The notes beneath the pieces were generated by a model. The model did no database searches and was not told where the DNA came from. It was given only the letters and a program-made list of their open reading frames with translations. From Pseudomonas sp. DG56-2 (GTDB lineage: Bacteria; Pseudomonadota; Gammaproteobacteria; Pseudomonadales; Pseudomonadaceae), in the NCBI RefSeq assembly GCF_004803755.1, contig NZ_CP032311.1, positions 5,668,001-5,732,000 on the forward strand: a DNA stretch of 64,000 nt, in the 5' to 3' direction. The translations under genes were made by a program, and so were the position numbers. Shown here piece after piece: positions 9,643 through 21,349 of this stretch (within the stretch, counting starts at the first letter, position 1; every line of letters starts with the position of its first letter).

Positions 9643-10098
9643 ATGCACGCTCTACAAGCCAAGATTCTTGATCCACGCATCGGTAACGAATTCCCGCTGC
9701 CGCAATACGCCACTCCGGGCTCGGCGGGCCTCGACCTTCGCGCCATGCTCAAGGAAGACACCGTCCTGGAGCCTGGTCAGACCCTGCTCATCCCCACCGG
9801 CCTTTCGGTCTACATCGGCGACCCTGGTCTGGCTGCGCTGATCCTGCCGCGCTCGGGCCTGGGCCACAAGCACGGCATCGTGCTGGGCAATCTGGTCGGC
9901 CTGATCGATTCCGACTACCAGGGCGAGCTTATGGTTTCCTGCTGGAACCGTGGCCAAACCCCATTCACCATCACCATTGGCGAACGTATCGCGCAACTGG
10001 TCCTGGTGCCTGTGGTGCAGGCTCATTTCGATATCGTCGAAACCTTCGACGAGAGCCAGCGCGGTGCAGGCGGCTTTGGACATTCCGGCAGCAACTGA
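9643..10098 (+). CDS. dut: Deoxyuridine 5'-triphosphate nucleotidohydrolase
   Basis: A 151-residue trimeric dUTPase that hydrolyses dUTP to dUMP and pyrophosphate, keeping uracil out of DNA and feeding dTMP synthesis. All five motifs are visible: [29 protein letters not shown] with its catalytic Asp, ERIAQLV, and the C-terminal glycine-rich [10 protein letters not shown]. It follows coaBC after 7 bp, so the two are probably co-transcribed. Confidence 0.98.
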   Translation: MHALQAKILDPRIGNEFPLPQYATPGSAGLDLRAMLKEDTVLEPGQTLLIPTGLSVYIGDPGLAALILPRSGLGHKHGIVLGNLVGLIDSDYQGELMVSCWNRGQTPFTITIGERIAQLVLVPVVQAHFDIVETFDESQRGAGGFGHSGSN

Positions 10099-10210
10099 TC
10101 GAACCACTGCCCACTGTGCGCCAAGGATGGCGAACTCTCTGGCGAAAAGACCGTCAAAGCGTTCAGTTTGAGCCTGCCCTGCACGCCCTCGATATTGGAG
10201 CTCCCCAGAG

Positions 10211-12546
<2,336 letters not shown>

Positions 12547-12553
12547 CGCCTTG

Positions 12554-12585
12554 ATTGCGGGGCACACCTGCCCCGCAATTGTTCC
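12554..12585 (+). terminator. Terminator after argB
   Basis: A perfect 10-bp stem (ATTGCGGGGC at 12554-12563, complement at 12570-12579) with a six-base loop, 8 bp past the argB stop and followed by TGTTCCTT. The weak T-tract leaves some doubt. Confidence 0.65.
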
Positions 12586-12682
12586 TTGCGTCTCCTGCTT
12601 CCCCCTCAAGGAAATTGCCTGCCAGCCGAAACAGCTGGCACAATTAGATGCAAACCATTTGTATTTACCCGGGAGAAGTAGT

Positions 12683-13360
12683 GTGAAATATGCGTCACAA
12701 GGACTCGTGCTGGCAGCCGCCATCGCATTGGGCTCTATTGCAGGCTGTGCAACAGAAACCTCAAGGGCCGTCGCGGTACAACAAGTCGAAAGCGTCAACC
12801 GCCCCTACAGTGGCCTGCGCACCCCCATCGCTGTAGGCAAGTTCGACAACCGTTCCAGCTACATGCGCGGCATCTTCTCCGACGGCGTCGATCGCCTCGG
12901 CGGTCAAGCCAAGACCATCCTGATTACCCACTTGCAACAGACCAACCGGTTCAACGTACTGGACCGCGACAACATGGGTGAAATCCAGCAGGAAGCGGCC
13001 ATCAAAGGCCAAGCCCAACGCCTTAAGGGTGCTGACTTCGTCGTGACCGGCGATGTCACCGAGTTCGGACGCAAAGAGGTGGGTGACCATCAGTTGTTCG
13101 GCATTCTCGGCCGCGGCAAAACCCAGGTCGCCTATGCCAAGGTCGCCCTGAACATCGTCAACATCAGCACCTCTGAAGTGGTCTATTCGAGCCAGGGTGC
13201 GGGTGAGTTTGCCCTGTCCAATCGTGAAGTGATCGGCTTCGGCGGCACTGCCAGTTACGACTCTACCCTTAACGGCAAAGTACTTGACCTGGCTATGCGC
13301 GAAGCCGTCAACAAGCTTGTCGATGCAGTAGAAAGCGGCGCCTGGAAGCCTGCGTCTTAA
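12683..13360 (+). CDS. CsgG/HfaB-family outer-membrane lipoprotein
   Basis: A 225-residue lipoprotein starting at GTG 12683, just after GGGAGAAG; the lipobox is SIAGC. The body matches the CsgG domain: IAVGKFDNRSS, a strand-helix core with LQQTNRFNVLDRDNM, and GADFVVTGDVTEFG. CsgG proteins oligomerise into outer-membrane pores for curli secretion, and HfaB supports holdfast anchoring. No curli subunit or csgEF gene is nearby, so the cargo is unknown. It is first of three consecutive lipoprotein genes, 33 bp before the DUF4810 gene. Confidence 0.9.
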   Translation: MKYASQGLVLAAAIALGSIAGCATETSRAVAVQQVESVNRPYSGLRTPIAVGKFDNRSSYMRGIFSDGVDRLGGQAKTILITHLQQTNRFNVLDRDNMGEIQQEAAIKGQAQRLKGADFVVTGDVTEFGRKEVGDHQLFGILGRGKTQVAYAKVALNIVNISTSEVVYSSQGAGEFALSNREVIGFGGTASYDSTLNGKVLDLAMREAVNKLVDAVESGAWKPAS

Positions 13361-13393
13361 TACGAAGACTCAATTCACCCGGACGAACACAGA

Positions 13394-13762
13394 ATGAGTA
13401 ACGCAAATTTTGCCTGGCGCATGGTCGTCGGCGTCTTGCTGGGCGGTGTCTTGCTAACTGGCTGCACCTCACATAAGCCGCTGTACCAGTGGGAGAGTTA
13501 CCAGCCCCAGGTGTATCAGTACTTCAAAGGGGAATCGAAAGAAGCCCAAGCGGAGGCGCTTGAGCGCGACCTGCAGAAGATCCGCGCCAAAAGTGGTGCT
13601 GTACCGCCCGGCTATCACGCTCAGCTCGGCCTGCTCTACTCGAGCCTGGGCAAGGATGACCAAATGATTCAGCAGTTCCAGACGGAGAAAGCCCTGTTTC
13701 CAGAGTCGACCGCTTACATGGACTTCTTGATGAAAAATGCCCAGCAAGGAGCCAAACAGTGA
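13394..13762 (+). CDS. DUF4810 family lipoprotein
   Basis: A 122-residue protein with a hydrophobic leader and lipobox LTGC. The mature part starts TSHKPLYQWESYQPQVYQYF, the conserved opening of DUF4810, and continues with helices that look TPR-like (GYHAQLGLLYSSLGKDDQMI, FPESTAYMDFLM). No function is known. It is flanked by the CsgG-like and DUF799 genes and overlaps the latter by four bases, so the three are very likely one transcript and one envelope complex. Confidence 0.88.
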   Translation: MSNANFAWRMVVGVLLGGVLLTGCTSHKPLYQWESYQPQVYQYFKGESKEAQAEALERDLQKIRAKSGAVPPGYHAQLGLLYSSLGKDDQMIQQFQTEKALFPESTAYMDFLMKNAQQGAKQ

Positions 13763-14418
13763 TCAGTCGTCTTATAAAATTGATGGTTGGCGCGTGCATC
13801 CTGTCGTTGTTCGCAGGCTGCGCCGAGCGCAAGACGGTCGACTACTCAGCCTTCAAGCAAGCTCGTCCGCGCTCGATCCTCATTTTGCCTCCGCTGAACG
13901 AGTCGCCGGATGTTAAAGCCAGCTACAGCATGCTTTCGCAGGTTACCTACCCGCTGGCTGAGGCCGGCTACTATGTGCTGCCTGTCGCTCTGGTCGACGA
14001 GACATTCCGTCAGAATGGGCTGACCACGCCAGCCGATATCCATCAGTTGCCAACCAATAAGCTCAACGAAATATTTGGTGCGGACGCGGGGCTTTATGTG
14101 ACCGTCAGCGACTACGGCACACGCTACATGGTGATTAGCAGCGCATCGATCGTGACTGCCAGCGCTAAGCTTGTCGATCTTAAAACCGGTACTACCCTGT
14201 GGACCGGCACCGCCACGGCGTCTAGCGAAGAAGGAAATAACAACGCCGGCGGCCTGGTCGGTATGTTGATCACCGCTGCGGTCAAGCAAATCATCAACAC
14301 CACATTGGATGACGCCAGCTATCCAATTGCTGGCATGACTGGCGCACGTCTGTTATCGCCTTACCAGAACGGCGGGCTGCTCTACGGGCCTCGCTCGCCG
14401 AAATACGGCACGGACTGA
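13759..14418 (+). CDS. DUF799 family lipoprotein (GNA1162-like)
   Basis: A 219-residue lipoprotein starting at GTG 13759, inside GTGA shared with the preceding stop. The lipobox is LFAGC. The domain contains PRSILILPPLNESPDVKAS, YPLAEAGYYVLPVALVDE and GADAGLYVTVSDYG; I recall the Neisseria antigen GNA1162 as a member with a TolB N-domain-like fold. The C-terminal glycine-rich stretch (NNAGGLVGMLITAAVKQII) may contact the membrane. It is third in the CsgG-DUF4810-DUF799 operon and ends at a bidirectional terminator. Confidence 0.88.
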   Translation: MISRLIKLMVGACILSLFAGCAERKTVDYSAFKQARPRSILILPPLNESPDVKASYSMLSQVTYPLAEAGYYVLPVALVDETFRQNGLTTPADIHQLPTNKLNEIFGADAGLYVTVSDYGTRYMVISSASIVTASAKLVDLKTGTTLWTGTATASSEEGNNNAGGLVGMLITAAVKQIINTTLDDASYPIAGMTGARLLSPYQNGGLLYGPRSPKYGTD

Positions 14419-14420
14419 CC

Positions 14421-14451
14421 AAAAAAAAGGCCGCGGATGCGGCCCTTTTTT
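14421..14451. terminator. Bidirectional terminator between the lipoprotein operon and pyrE
   Basis: A GGCCGC-GGAT-GCGGCC hairpin (14429-14444) flanked by eight A and six T. It serves both convergent units; on the right it touches the pyrE stop codon. Confidence 0.88.
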
Positions 14452-15091
14452 AGATCCCGTACTGGGCTCGATAAGCTTCGACAGCCGGCAAGTGCTGCTT
14501 GAGCGCCGGATCGTCGGCAAGGAATTCCAGCACTTGGGTCAGCGAAACAATGCTGACCACTGGAATGCCGAAGTCGCGCTCCACTTCCTGGATAGCTGAC
14601 AACTCGCCGTTGCCGCGCTCCTGGCGGTTCAACGCGATCAATACGCCTGCAGCCTTGGCCTGCTGGCCCTGGATAATCTGCATGACTTCACGGATAGCGG
14701 TGCCAGCGGTGATTACGTCATCGATGATCAGCACCTCGCCCGTCAGCGGTGCGCCGACCAGACTGCCGCCTTCGCCGTGAGCCTTGGCTTCCTTGCGGTT
14801 GAAACACCATGGCAGGTCAAGATCGTGATGCTCGGCCAGAGCCACTGCGGTGGTTGCCGCCAGCGGAATACCTTTGTAGGCCGGGCCAAACAGGACGTCG
14901 AACGGAATCTTGCTGTCGACGATCGCCGCAGCATAGAAACGCCCGAGCTGAGCCAGGGCCGAACCACTGTTGAACAGGCCGGCATTGAAGAAGTACGGGC
15001 TAGTGCGCCCGGACTTGAGAGTGAACTCACCGAAGCGCAGAACCCCACGATCGATGGCAAAACGTATGAAATCGCGCTGATACGGCTGCAT
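14450..15091 (-). CDS. pyrE: Orotate phosphoribosyltransferase
   Basis: A 213-residue enzyme joining orotate to PRPP to make OMP in pyrimidine synthesis. The PRPP-binding motif [16 protein letters not shown] is intact, as are the orotate-site segment [12 protein letters not shown] and the flexible loop [13 protein letters not shown]. It is divergent from crc, the arrangement I know from P. aeruginosa and P. putida. The end overlaps the bidirectional hairpin shared with the lipoprotein operon. Confidence 0.98.
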   Translation of the reverse strand: MQPYQRDFIRFAIDRGVLRFGEFTLKSGRTSPYFFNAGLFNSGSALAQLGRFYAAAIVDSKIPFDVLFGPAYKGIPLAATTAVALAEHHDLDLPWCFNRKEAKAHGEGGSLVGAPLTGEVLIIDDVITAGTAIREVMQIIQGQQAKAAGVLIALNRQERGNGELSAIQEVERDFGIPVVSIVSLTQVLEFLADDPALKQHLPAVEAYRAQYGI

Positions 15092-15113
15092 GAAAAGTCC
15101 CGGATTACCACGG

Positions 15114-15125
15114 ATTTAGCTAAAT
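15114..15125. promoter_or_regulatory. 12-bp palindrome between pyrE and crc
   Basis: ATTTAGCTAAAT is a perfect palindrome about 23 bp upstream of the pyrE start and 48 bp upstream of crc. It could be an operator or simply an AT-rich promoter element; TATCAT further right is a candidate crc -10. Confidence 0.3.
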
Positions 15126-15172
15126 GAGTACAGCTCGGGTATCATACACGCACGAGATTTTTGGGGCCATTT

Positions 15173-15952
15173 ATGCGGATCATCAGTGTGAACGTAAATG
15201 GCATTCAGGCTGCAGTCGAGCGTGGTTTGCTCAGCTGGCTGCAAGCCCAGAATGCCGACGTCATCTGCCTTCAGGATACCCGCGCCTCGGCCTTTGAACT
15301 CGACGACCCAGCTTTTCAGCTTGATGGCTACTTCCTTTATGCCTGCGACGCAGAAGTCCCCGCCCAAGGCGGTGTGGCACTTTATTCGCGGTTGCAGCCC
15401 AAGGCAGTCATCAGCGGCCTGGGCTTCGAGACAGCCGACCGCTACGGACGTTACCTGCAGGCCGATTTTGACAAGGTAAGCATCGCAACGCTGCTGCTGC
15501 CTTCGGGAATGAACGGCGACGAAGACTTGAATCAGAAATTCAAGTTGATGGACGACTTCGCCAAGTACCTGGACAAGCAGCGACGCAAGCGTCGTGAATA
15601 TATCTACTGCGGCTCGTTGTACGTGGCGCAGCAGAAACTCGACGTGAAAAACTGGCGTGATGGCCAGCAATCACCGGGTTTCCTGGCACCTGAGCGTGCC
15701 TGGATGGATACCGTCGTCGGTGATATGGGTTATGTCGATGCGCTGCGTGAAGTCAGCCGTGAAGGCGACCAGTACAGCTGGTGGCCAGACAACGAGCAGG
15801 CCGAGATGCTCAACCTGGGTTGGCGTTTTGACTACCAGCTACTGACCCCAGGCTTGCGTCGCTTCGTGCGCAGCGCTCGCCTGCCGCGTCAGCCACGCTT
15901 CTCCCAGCACGCGCCACTGATCGTGGACTACGACTGGACACTGACGATCTGA
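15173..15952 (+). CDS. crc: Catabolite repression control protein Crc
   Basis: A 259-residue protein of the exonuclease III/EEP fold. It opens MRIISVNVNGIQAAVERGL and has CLQDTRA where nucleases have a Glu, in line with Crc lacking nuclease activity. Crc works with Hfq at A-rich CA motifs near start codons to block translation of catabolic mRNAs while preferred carbon sources are present. I chose ATG 15173, giving the 259-residue length usual in Pseudomonas. It is divergent from pyrE. Two possible Crc-Hfq sites lie in the polyamine cluster of this same window. Confidence 0.97.
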   Translation: MRIISVNVNGIQAAVERGLLSWLQAQNADVICLQDTRASAFELDDPAFQLDGYFLYACDAEVPAQGGVALYSRLQPKAVISGLGFETADRYGRYLQADFDKVSIATLLLPSGMNGDEDLNQKFKLMDDFAKYLDKQRRKRREYIYCGSLYVAQQKLDVKNWRDGQQSPGFLAPERAWMDTVVGDMGYVDALREVSREGDQYSWWPDNEQAEMLNLGWRFDYQLLTPGLRRFVRSARLPRQPRFSQHAPLIVDYDWTLTI

Positions 15953-15960
15953 TCGTTCAG

Positions 15961-15998
15961 CCATAAAAAAACCGACATCACGTCGGTTTTTTTTATGG
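15961..15998. terminator. Bidirectional terminator after crc
   Basis: A long inverted repeat: CCATAAAAAAACCGAC, a five-base loop, then GTCGGTTTTTTTTATGG. The ACCGAC/GTCGGT stem with flanking A7 and T8 is a strong intrinsic terminator for crc and for the DUF4870 gene arriving from the right. Confidence 0.93.
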
Positions 15999-16015
15999 CT
16001 GTCTGCAACTGATCG

Positions 16016-16384
16016 TTATTTGATCGGCCGCCAGGTCAGCGGGTAGCGGTAAGGCTGGCCATCGTTGGCCTTGACCCCGGCAACGATGGTGAGGATCAGC
16101 ACAGCAACCATAAGCATGCCGAACAGTACGATCCCTACCAGCACGAACATCAGCGCAAAGCAGATGATCGAGGCTAGGAACACCGTGAGCTGGAAATTCA
16201 GCGCTTCCTTGCCCTGGGCATCAATGAACGGATCGAGGTCCTTTTTCCATATCCACATCACCAGCGGACCCAGCAGGTTGCCAAAAGGCACGACCAACCC
16301 CAGCAGGGCGGCCAGGTGACAGAACATCGCCCACTGACGAATCTCGGCATTGGGGGTAGGCAACTGTAGTGGTTGCTCGCTCAT
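16016..16384 (-). CDS. DUF4870 (Tic20-like) membrane protein
   Basis: A 122-residue protein with three or four hydrophobic helices. Family landmarks are MFCHLAALLG near the N-terminus and WKKDLDPFIDAQGKEALNFQ between helices, followed by two long membrane stretches. Function is unknown. The start is the ATG at 16384 preceded by AAGGAG; an upstream frame extension overlaps rph and is not credible. It lies 25 bp downstream of rph in the same direction. Confidence 0.88.
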   Translation of the reverse strand: MSEQPLQLPTPNAEIRQWAMFCHLAALLGLVVPFGNLLGPLVMWIWKKDLDPFIDAQGKEALNFQLTVFLASIICFALMFVLVGIVLFGMLMVAVLILTIVAGVKANDGQPYRYPLTWRPIK

Positions 16385-16409
16385 GCTCTGCTCCTTGCCT
16401 TGTCGACTA

Positions 16410-17132
16410 TCAGTCAGCCAGCGCAGCTGTCTGCAATTCGAACAGATCAGCCATGCCCTTTTGTGCCAACGCCAGCATGGCATTGAGCTCTTCTGGCTGG
16501 AACGGCGCGCCCTCAGCGGTACCCTGGACTTCGATGAAACCACCTTTGCTGGTCATGACCACGTTCAGGTCGGTTTCTGCAGCCGAGTCTTCGAGGTAGT
16601 CCAGGTCAAGCACTGCTTCGCCCTGGTACATGCCAACCGAGACGGCAGCGATCATGTGCTTGAGTGGATCGCCACCTTTCAGGCCGCCACGCTTCTTGAC
16701 CACACGCAACGCATCGATCAGGGCGACCATGGCGCCTGTGATGGAAGCGGTGCGGGTGCCACCGTCGGCCTGGATCACGTCACAGTCGACATACAGGGTG
16801 ATGTCACCGAGCTTGCTCATGTCCAGGGCGGCACGCAGCGAGCGCCCGATCAGACGCTGGATTTCGAGGGTACGGCCACCTTGCTTGCCACGCGCGGCTT
16901 CACGCTGGTTACGCTCGCCAGTGGAGCGTGGCAGCATGCCGTACTCAGCAGTCAGCCAGCCTTGGCCCTGGCCTTTGAGGAACCGAGGTACACCGTTCTC
17001 GACACTGACCGTACAGACGACTTTAGTGTCACCGAACTCGACCAGCACTGATCCCTCGGCGTGTTTGGTGTAGTTGCGGGTGATGCGGATCGAGCGGAGC
17101 TGATCGGCAACGCGACCACTTGGACGTTTCAT
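16410..17132 (-). CDS. rph: Ribonuclease PH
   Basis: A 240-residue phosphorolytic 3'-5' exoribonuclease that trims tRNA 3' ends. Family segments seen are [13 protein letters not shown], the phosphate and RNA-contact region [20 protein letters not shown], and [20 protein letters not shown]. Length matches the hexameric enzyme. It is divergent from yicC; the intergenic region of about 240 bp should carry promoters for both. Confidence 0.98.
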   Translation of the reverse strand: MKRPSGRVADQLRSIRITRNYTKHAEGSVLVEFGDTKVVCTVSVENGVPRFLKGQGQGWLTAEYGMLPRSTGERNQREAARGKQGGRTLEIQRLIGRSLRAALDMSKLGDITLYVDCDVIQADGGTRTASITGAMVALIDALRVVKKRGGLKGGDPLKHMIAAVSVGMYQGEAVLDLDYLEDSAAETDLNVVMTSKGGFIEVQGTAEGAPFQPEELNAMLALAQKGMADLFELQTAALAD

Positions 17133-17373
17133 TTGGGATACCTGTACTGGGTTTGAATCTGCCCAGCATTATAGAGCGCGCTGGGGCTCGAGGACACGTC
17201 TATTGTCGCAGCCCGTGAAACAGCGGGCCCAGAGGCGTTGGTCGGTTTTTTCCGGGTTTTTCCAGACTGTTTGTAACATCAGTGGATTGGGAGCCAGCAC
17301 CGCACTGCGCTACAATCTTGCGCCTTTGCAGCCGGTTGGCTTTCCCTTAACCCCTTTTTGCGAGGTACTTCCC

Positions 17374-18871
<1,498 letters not shown>

Positions 18872-18882
18872 GCAGCGGGTAA

Positions 18883-18908
18883 CTCCAACCGCTTAGCGGC
18901 GGTTGGAG
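18883..18908. terminator. Hairpin at the convergent ends of gmk and the permease gene
   Basis: A perfect 10-bp stem (CTCCAACCGC, complement at 18899-18908) with a six-base loop that includes the permease stop codon. No clear T-run follows on either strand, so termination is plausible but unproven. Confidence 0.5.
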
Positions 18909-20443
18909 ACTGTGGCGTGACGCTGCAGCGTCATACCCAGGAAGAACGCCGGCGCACGCAGGCGTGACAGCATCATCAGCCCCAGCCCCAGCAATGTGAT
19001 GATCACTGCGATCACGAACACCAGACCCAAGCCCCCTACATGCGAACCGCTGCCGAACGACGGCGATGCACTGTCGATGGCCGTCTGCAGGAAGATCACC
19101 GAAAGAATACCGCCACCAAGCAGCGGGCACAGGCCACGCATCAGGAAGTGGCGTACGCTGTCGAACAAGCTGTGGCGGAAGTACCAGACGCAGGCGTAAG
19201 CAGTCAGCGAGTAGTAGAAGCAGATCATCATGCCCAGCGCGGTAATGGTATCCGCCAGCACGTTTTCACTCAGGGTCCGCATGGTGACGTAGAACACGCC
19301 TGCCGCTACACCGGCACAGATTGTCGCGTACCGCGGCGTTTTCGAGCGCGGGCAGATATTGGCAAACCGCTCCGGAACCGCGCCGTAGTACCCCATCGCC
19401 AGCAACGTTCGGGCCGGCGACACGAAAGTCGACTGCAGCGATGCTGCGGTACTGGCCAGCACGGCGATGGACATCAGGATCGCCAATGGTCCCATGACTG
19501 GCCCCGCCAGGTGAGCGAAGACGTTCTCTTGAATGCGCGGATTGTTCAGGCCCAGACCGATATCACCAATCCCGGCGAACTGCAGGGTGGCAATCGCCGT
19601 TACCAGGTACAGACCCAGGATCAGCAGCACGGTCAGGGTCGCCGCGCGGCCAGGGGTATCTCCGCTACCCACCGACTCTTCGCTGATGCTCAAGCAGACA
19701 TCCCAGCCCCAGAAAATGAAGATCGACAATGACAGGCCGGCAGTAAATGCCGAGAACGATTCGACACCGAATGGGTTGAACCAGTCGAGATCGAATTCCA
19801 GCGGTGGCGTTACAGAAGACTCGCCAAATGCAGCCATTGCAAAGCCCACTAACACCACTAATTGCAGTGCGACCAGGCCGTACTGCACTGTCATGGTCGT
19901 GGCGATCCCGCGGCAGCAGATCCAAACCGCCATGGCGATGAACACGCAACAGGTGACAACGTTGATTAACAGGTTGTCCGCCAGCGCTGCCACCTCGTGA
20001 CTACCGGATATTTGCCCGAGGAACAGATAGAAGAAGTCGACTGCCACCCCCGCAAGGTTGGACAGCACAATGGTTGTGGCAGTTACCAGGCCCCAACCGC
20101 CAATCCAGCCGATCATCGGACCGAAAGCCCGTGCCGACCAGGTGAAGGAGGTGCCGCTGTCAGGTTCAGCCGCGTTCAACTCGCGATAACCCAAGGCTAC
20201 CAGGAGCATCGGCAGGAAGCCGACGATGAACACCGCCGGCAAATGAGCGCCGACTTCGCGCACTGTAGGGCCGAGCGCACCCGTGAGGGTGTAGACCGGT
20301 GCAATGGTAGAGATGCCCAGGACAATGCTCGCCAGCAGTCCAAGCCGACCCTTGGCCAGCCCCTTGGAAGCTTTCGATACACCGTTTTCCTCGGCGCGAG
20401 CCTGTCCAATACCTGGAGACAGGCCTGCTTCGTATTCACTCAT
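18893..20443 (-). CDS. APC-family amino acid/polyamine permease (PuuP-like)
   Basis: A 516-residue transporter with about twelve membrane helices. The first helix holds the APC motif GISTIAPVYTLTGALGP, and ELNAAEPDSGTSFTWSARAFGP is characteristic of the amino acid permease family. It lies with PuuD, PuuC and PuuA homologues in one direction, so putrescine or another polyamine is the likely substrate; this is inference from context. Its start is ATG 20443. A CA motif (AAAAACAA) lies about 25 bases upstream, a possible Crc-Hfq site. Confidence 0.88.
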   Translation of the reverse strand: MSEYEAGLSPGIGQARAEENGVSKASKGLAKGRLGLLASIVLGISTIAPVYTLTGALGPTVREVGAHLPAVFIVGFLPMLLVALGYRELNAAEPDSGTSFTWSARAFGPMIGWIGGWGLVTATTIVLSNLAGVAVDFFYLFLGQISGSHEVAALADNLLINVVTCCVFIAMAVWICCRGIATTMTVQYGLVALQLVVLVGFAMAAFGESSVTPPLEFDLDWFNPFGVESFSAFTAGLSLSIFIFWGWDVCLSISEESVGSGDTPGRAATLTVLLILGLYLVTAIATLQFAGIGDIGLGLNNPRIQENVFAHLAGPVMGPLAILMSIAVLASTAASLQSTFVSPARTLLAMGYYGAVPERFANICPRSKTPRYATICAGVAAGVFYVTMRTLSENVLADTITALGMMICFYYSLTAYACVWYFRHSLFDSVRHFLMRGLCPLLGGGILSVIFLQTAIDSASPSFGSGSHVGGLGLVFVIAVIITLLGLGLMMLSRLRAPAFFLGMTLQRHATVSNRR

Positions 20444-20467
20444 GAGTAGTTGCCGCCGCTTTTACTA

Positions 20468-20475
20468 TTGTTTTT
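20468..20475 (-). promoter_or_regulatory. Candidate Crc/Hfq CA motif in the permease leader
   Basis: The mRNA reads AAAAACAA here, fitting the AANAANAA pattern of Crc-Hfq targets, about 25 bases before the start codon. It is a short motif, so chance is possible. Confidence 0.35.
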
Positions 20476-20555
20476 CAGGGCGCCCCACAGCACGCCCGCT
20501 TGCACTCAATGAATCCTGTTACGTGTTGCTTGAACTCCGGATCAACCGGATGACC

Positions 20556-21335
20556 TCATACGGTCGTCTCCCGGTGCCGCTCACCCCTTGCACGGGCCAG
20601 GCATGCTTCCCGAAACGCCTGGAATAGACGCAACGAAACCGGATTTTCGGCCAAGCGATATTCGGGGTGCCATTGCACACCGACCACAAAGCCCGGCGCA
20701 TCCTCCATGGACACGGCTTCGATCAGTCCGTCCGGCGCCAGGGCCTCGGCCCGCAGGCCGTCAGCCAGGCGATTGATTCCTTGGCTGTGAAGCGAATTGA
20801 CCATGAAGCTTTGCTCCAGCCCCAGTCGCTCGAACAGCCCGCCGGGCTGCACAGTAACGCTATGACGTGGGCTGTATTGCTCTTCCAGCGGGGCATCCTG
20901 CGGCTCACGGTGATCAAGGAAACCTGGTAGCTCCTGCACTCGCTGGTGCAGTGTGCCGCCCAAGGCAACGTTCAATTCCTGAAAACCACGGCAGATGCAA
21001 AACACCGGCACACCGGTGGCAATGGCGGCCTGCAACAGAGGCAGAGTCAGCCGGTCACGAAACACATCGTGCTTCGTACCTTCCACGCTGGGGGCGCCAT
21101 TGTAATGATGCGGCTCGACATTAGAAGGCGAACCGGTAAAAAGAATGCCATCTAGGCGCTCTAGCACGCGCTGCGGATCAACCGGCTCGGCGCGAGCAGG
21201 CAGGATCACAGGGATCCCGGCAAAACCTGCTGCTTCGACATATTTATCGCCGACCGTGTGCGACGAGTTATTGCCCAATTGCTGACGACAGGCAGAAATG
21301 CCAATCAAAGGCGGCAGGTCATTGGTAGTTTGCAT
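20556..21335 (-). CDS. puuD: Gamma-glutamyl-gamma-aminobutyrate hydrolase
   Basis: A 259-residue class I glutamine-amidotransferase-like hydrolase (peptidase C26). The nucleophile is Cys115 in FCICRGFQE, and the partner dyad is His223 and Glu225 in VQWHPEYR. It releases GABA from gamma-glutamyl-GABA in the glutamylated putrescine pathway. The oxyanion segment GILFTGSPSNVEPHHY matches PuuD. It lies 14 bp after puuC in the same direction and 112 bp before the permease. Confidence 0.92.
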   Translation of the reverse strand: MQTTNDLPPLIGISACRQQLGNNSSHTVGDKYVEAAGFAGIPVILPARAEPVDPQRVLERLDGILFTGSPSNVEPHHYNGAPSVEGTKHDVFRDRLTLPLLQAAIATGVPVFCICRGFQELNVALGGTLHQRVQELPGFLDHREPQDAPLEEQYSPRHSVTVQPGGLFERLGLEQSFMVNSLHSQGINRLADGLRAEALAPDGLIEAVSMEDAPGFVVGVQWHPEYRLAENPVSLRLFQAFREACLARARGERHRETTV

Positions 21336-21349
21336 GGGTTCACCCTCCC

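Noticed and set aside
16385..16543. Upstream extension of the DUF4870 protein
   Set aside because: The added residues overlap rph; the ATG at 16384 has a good ribosome-binding site.
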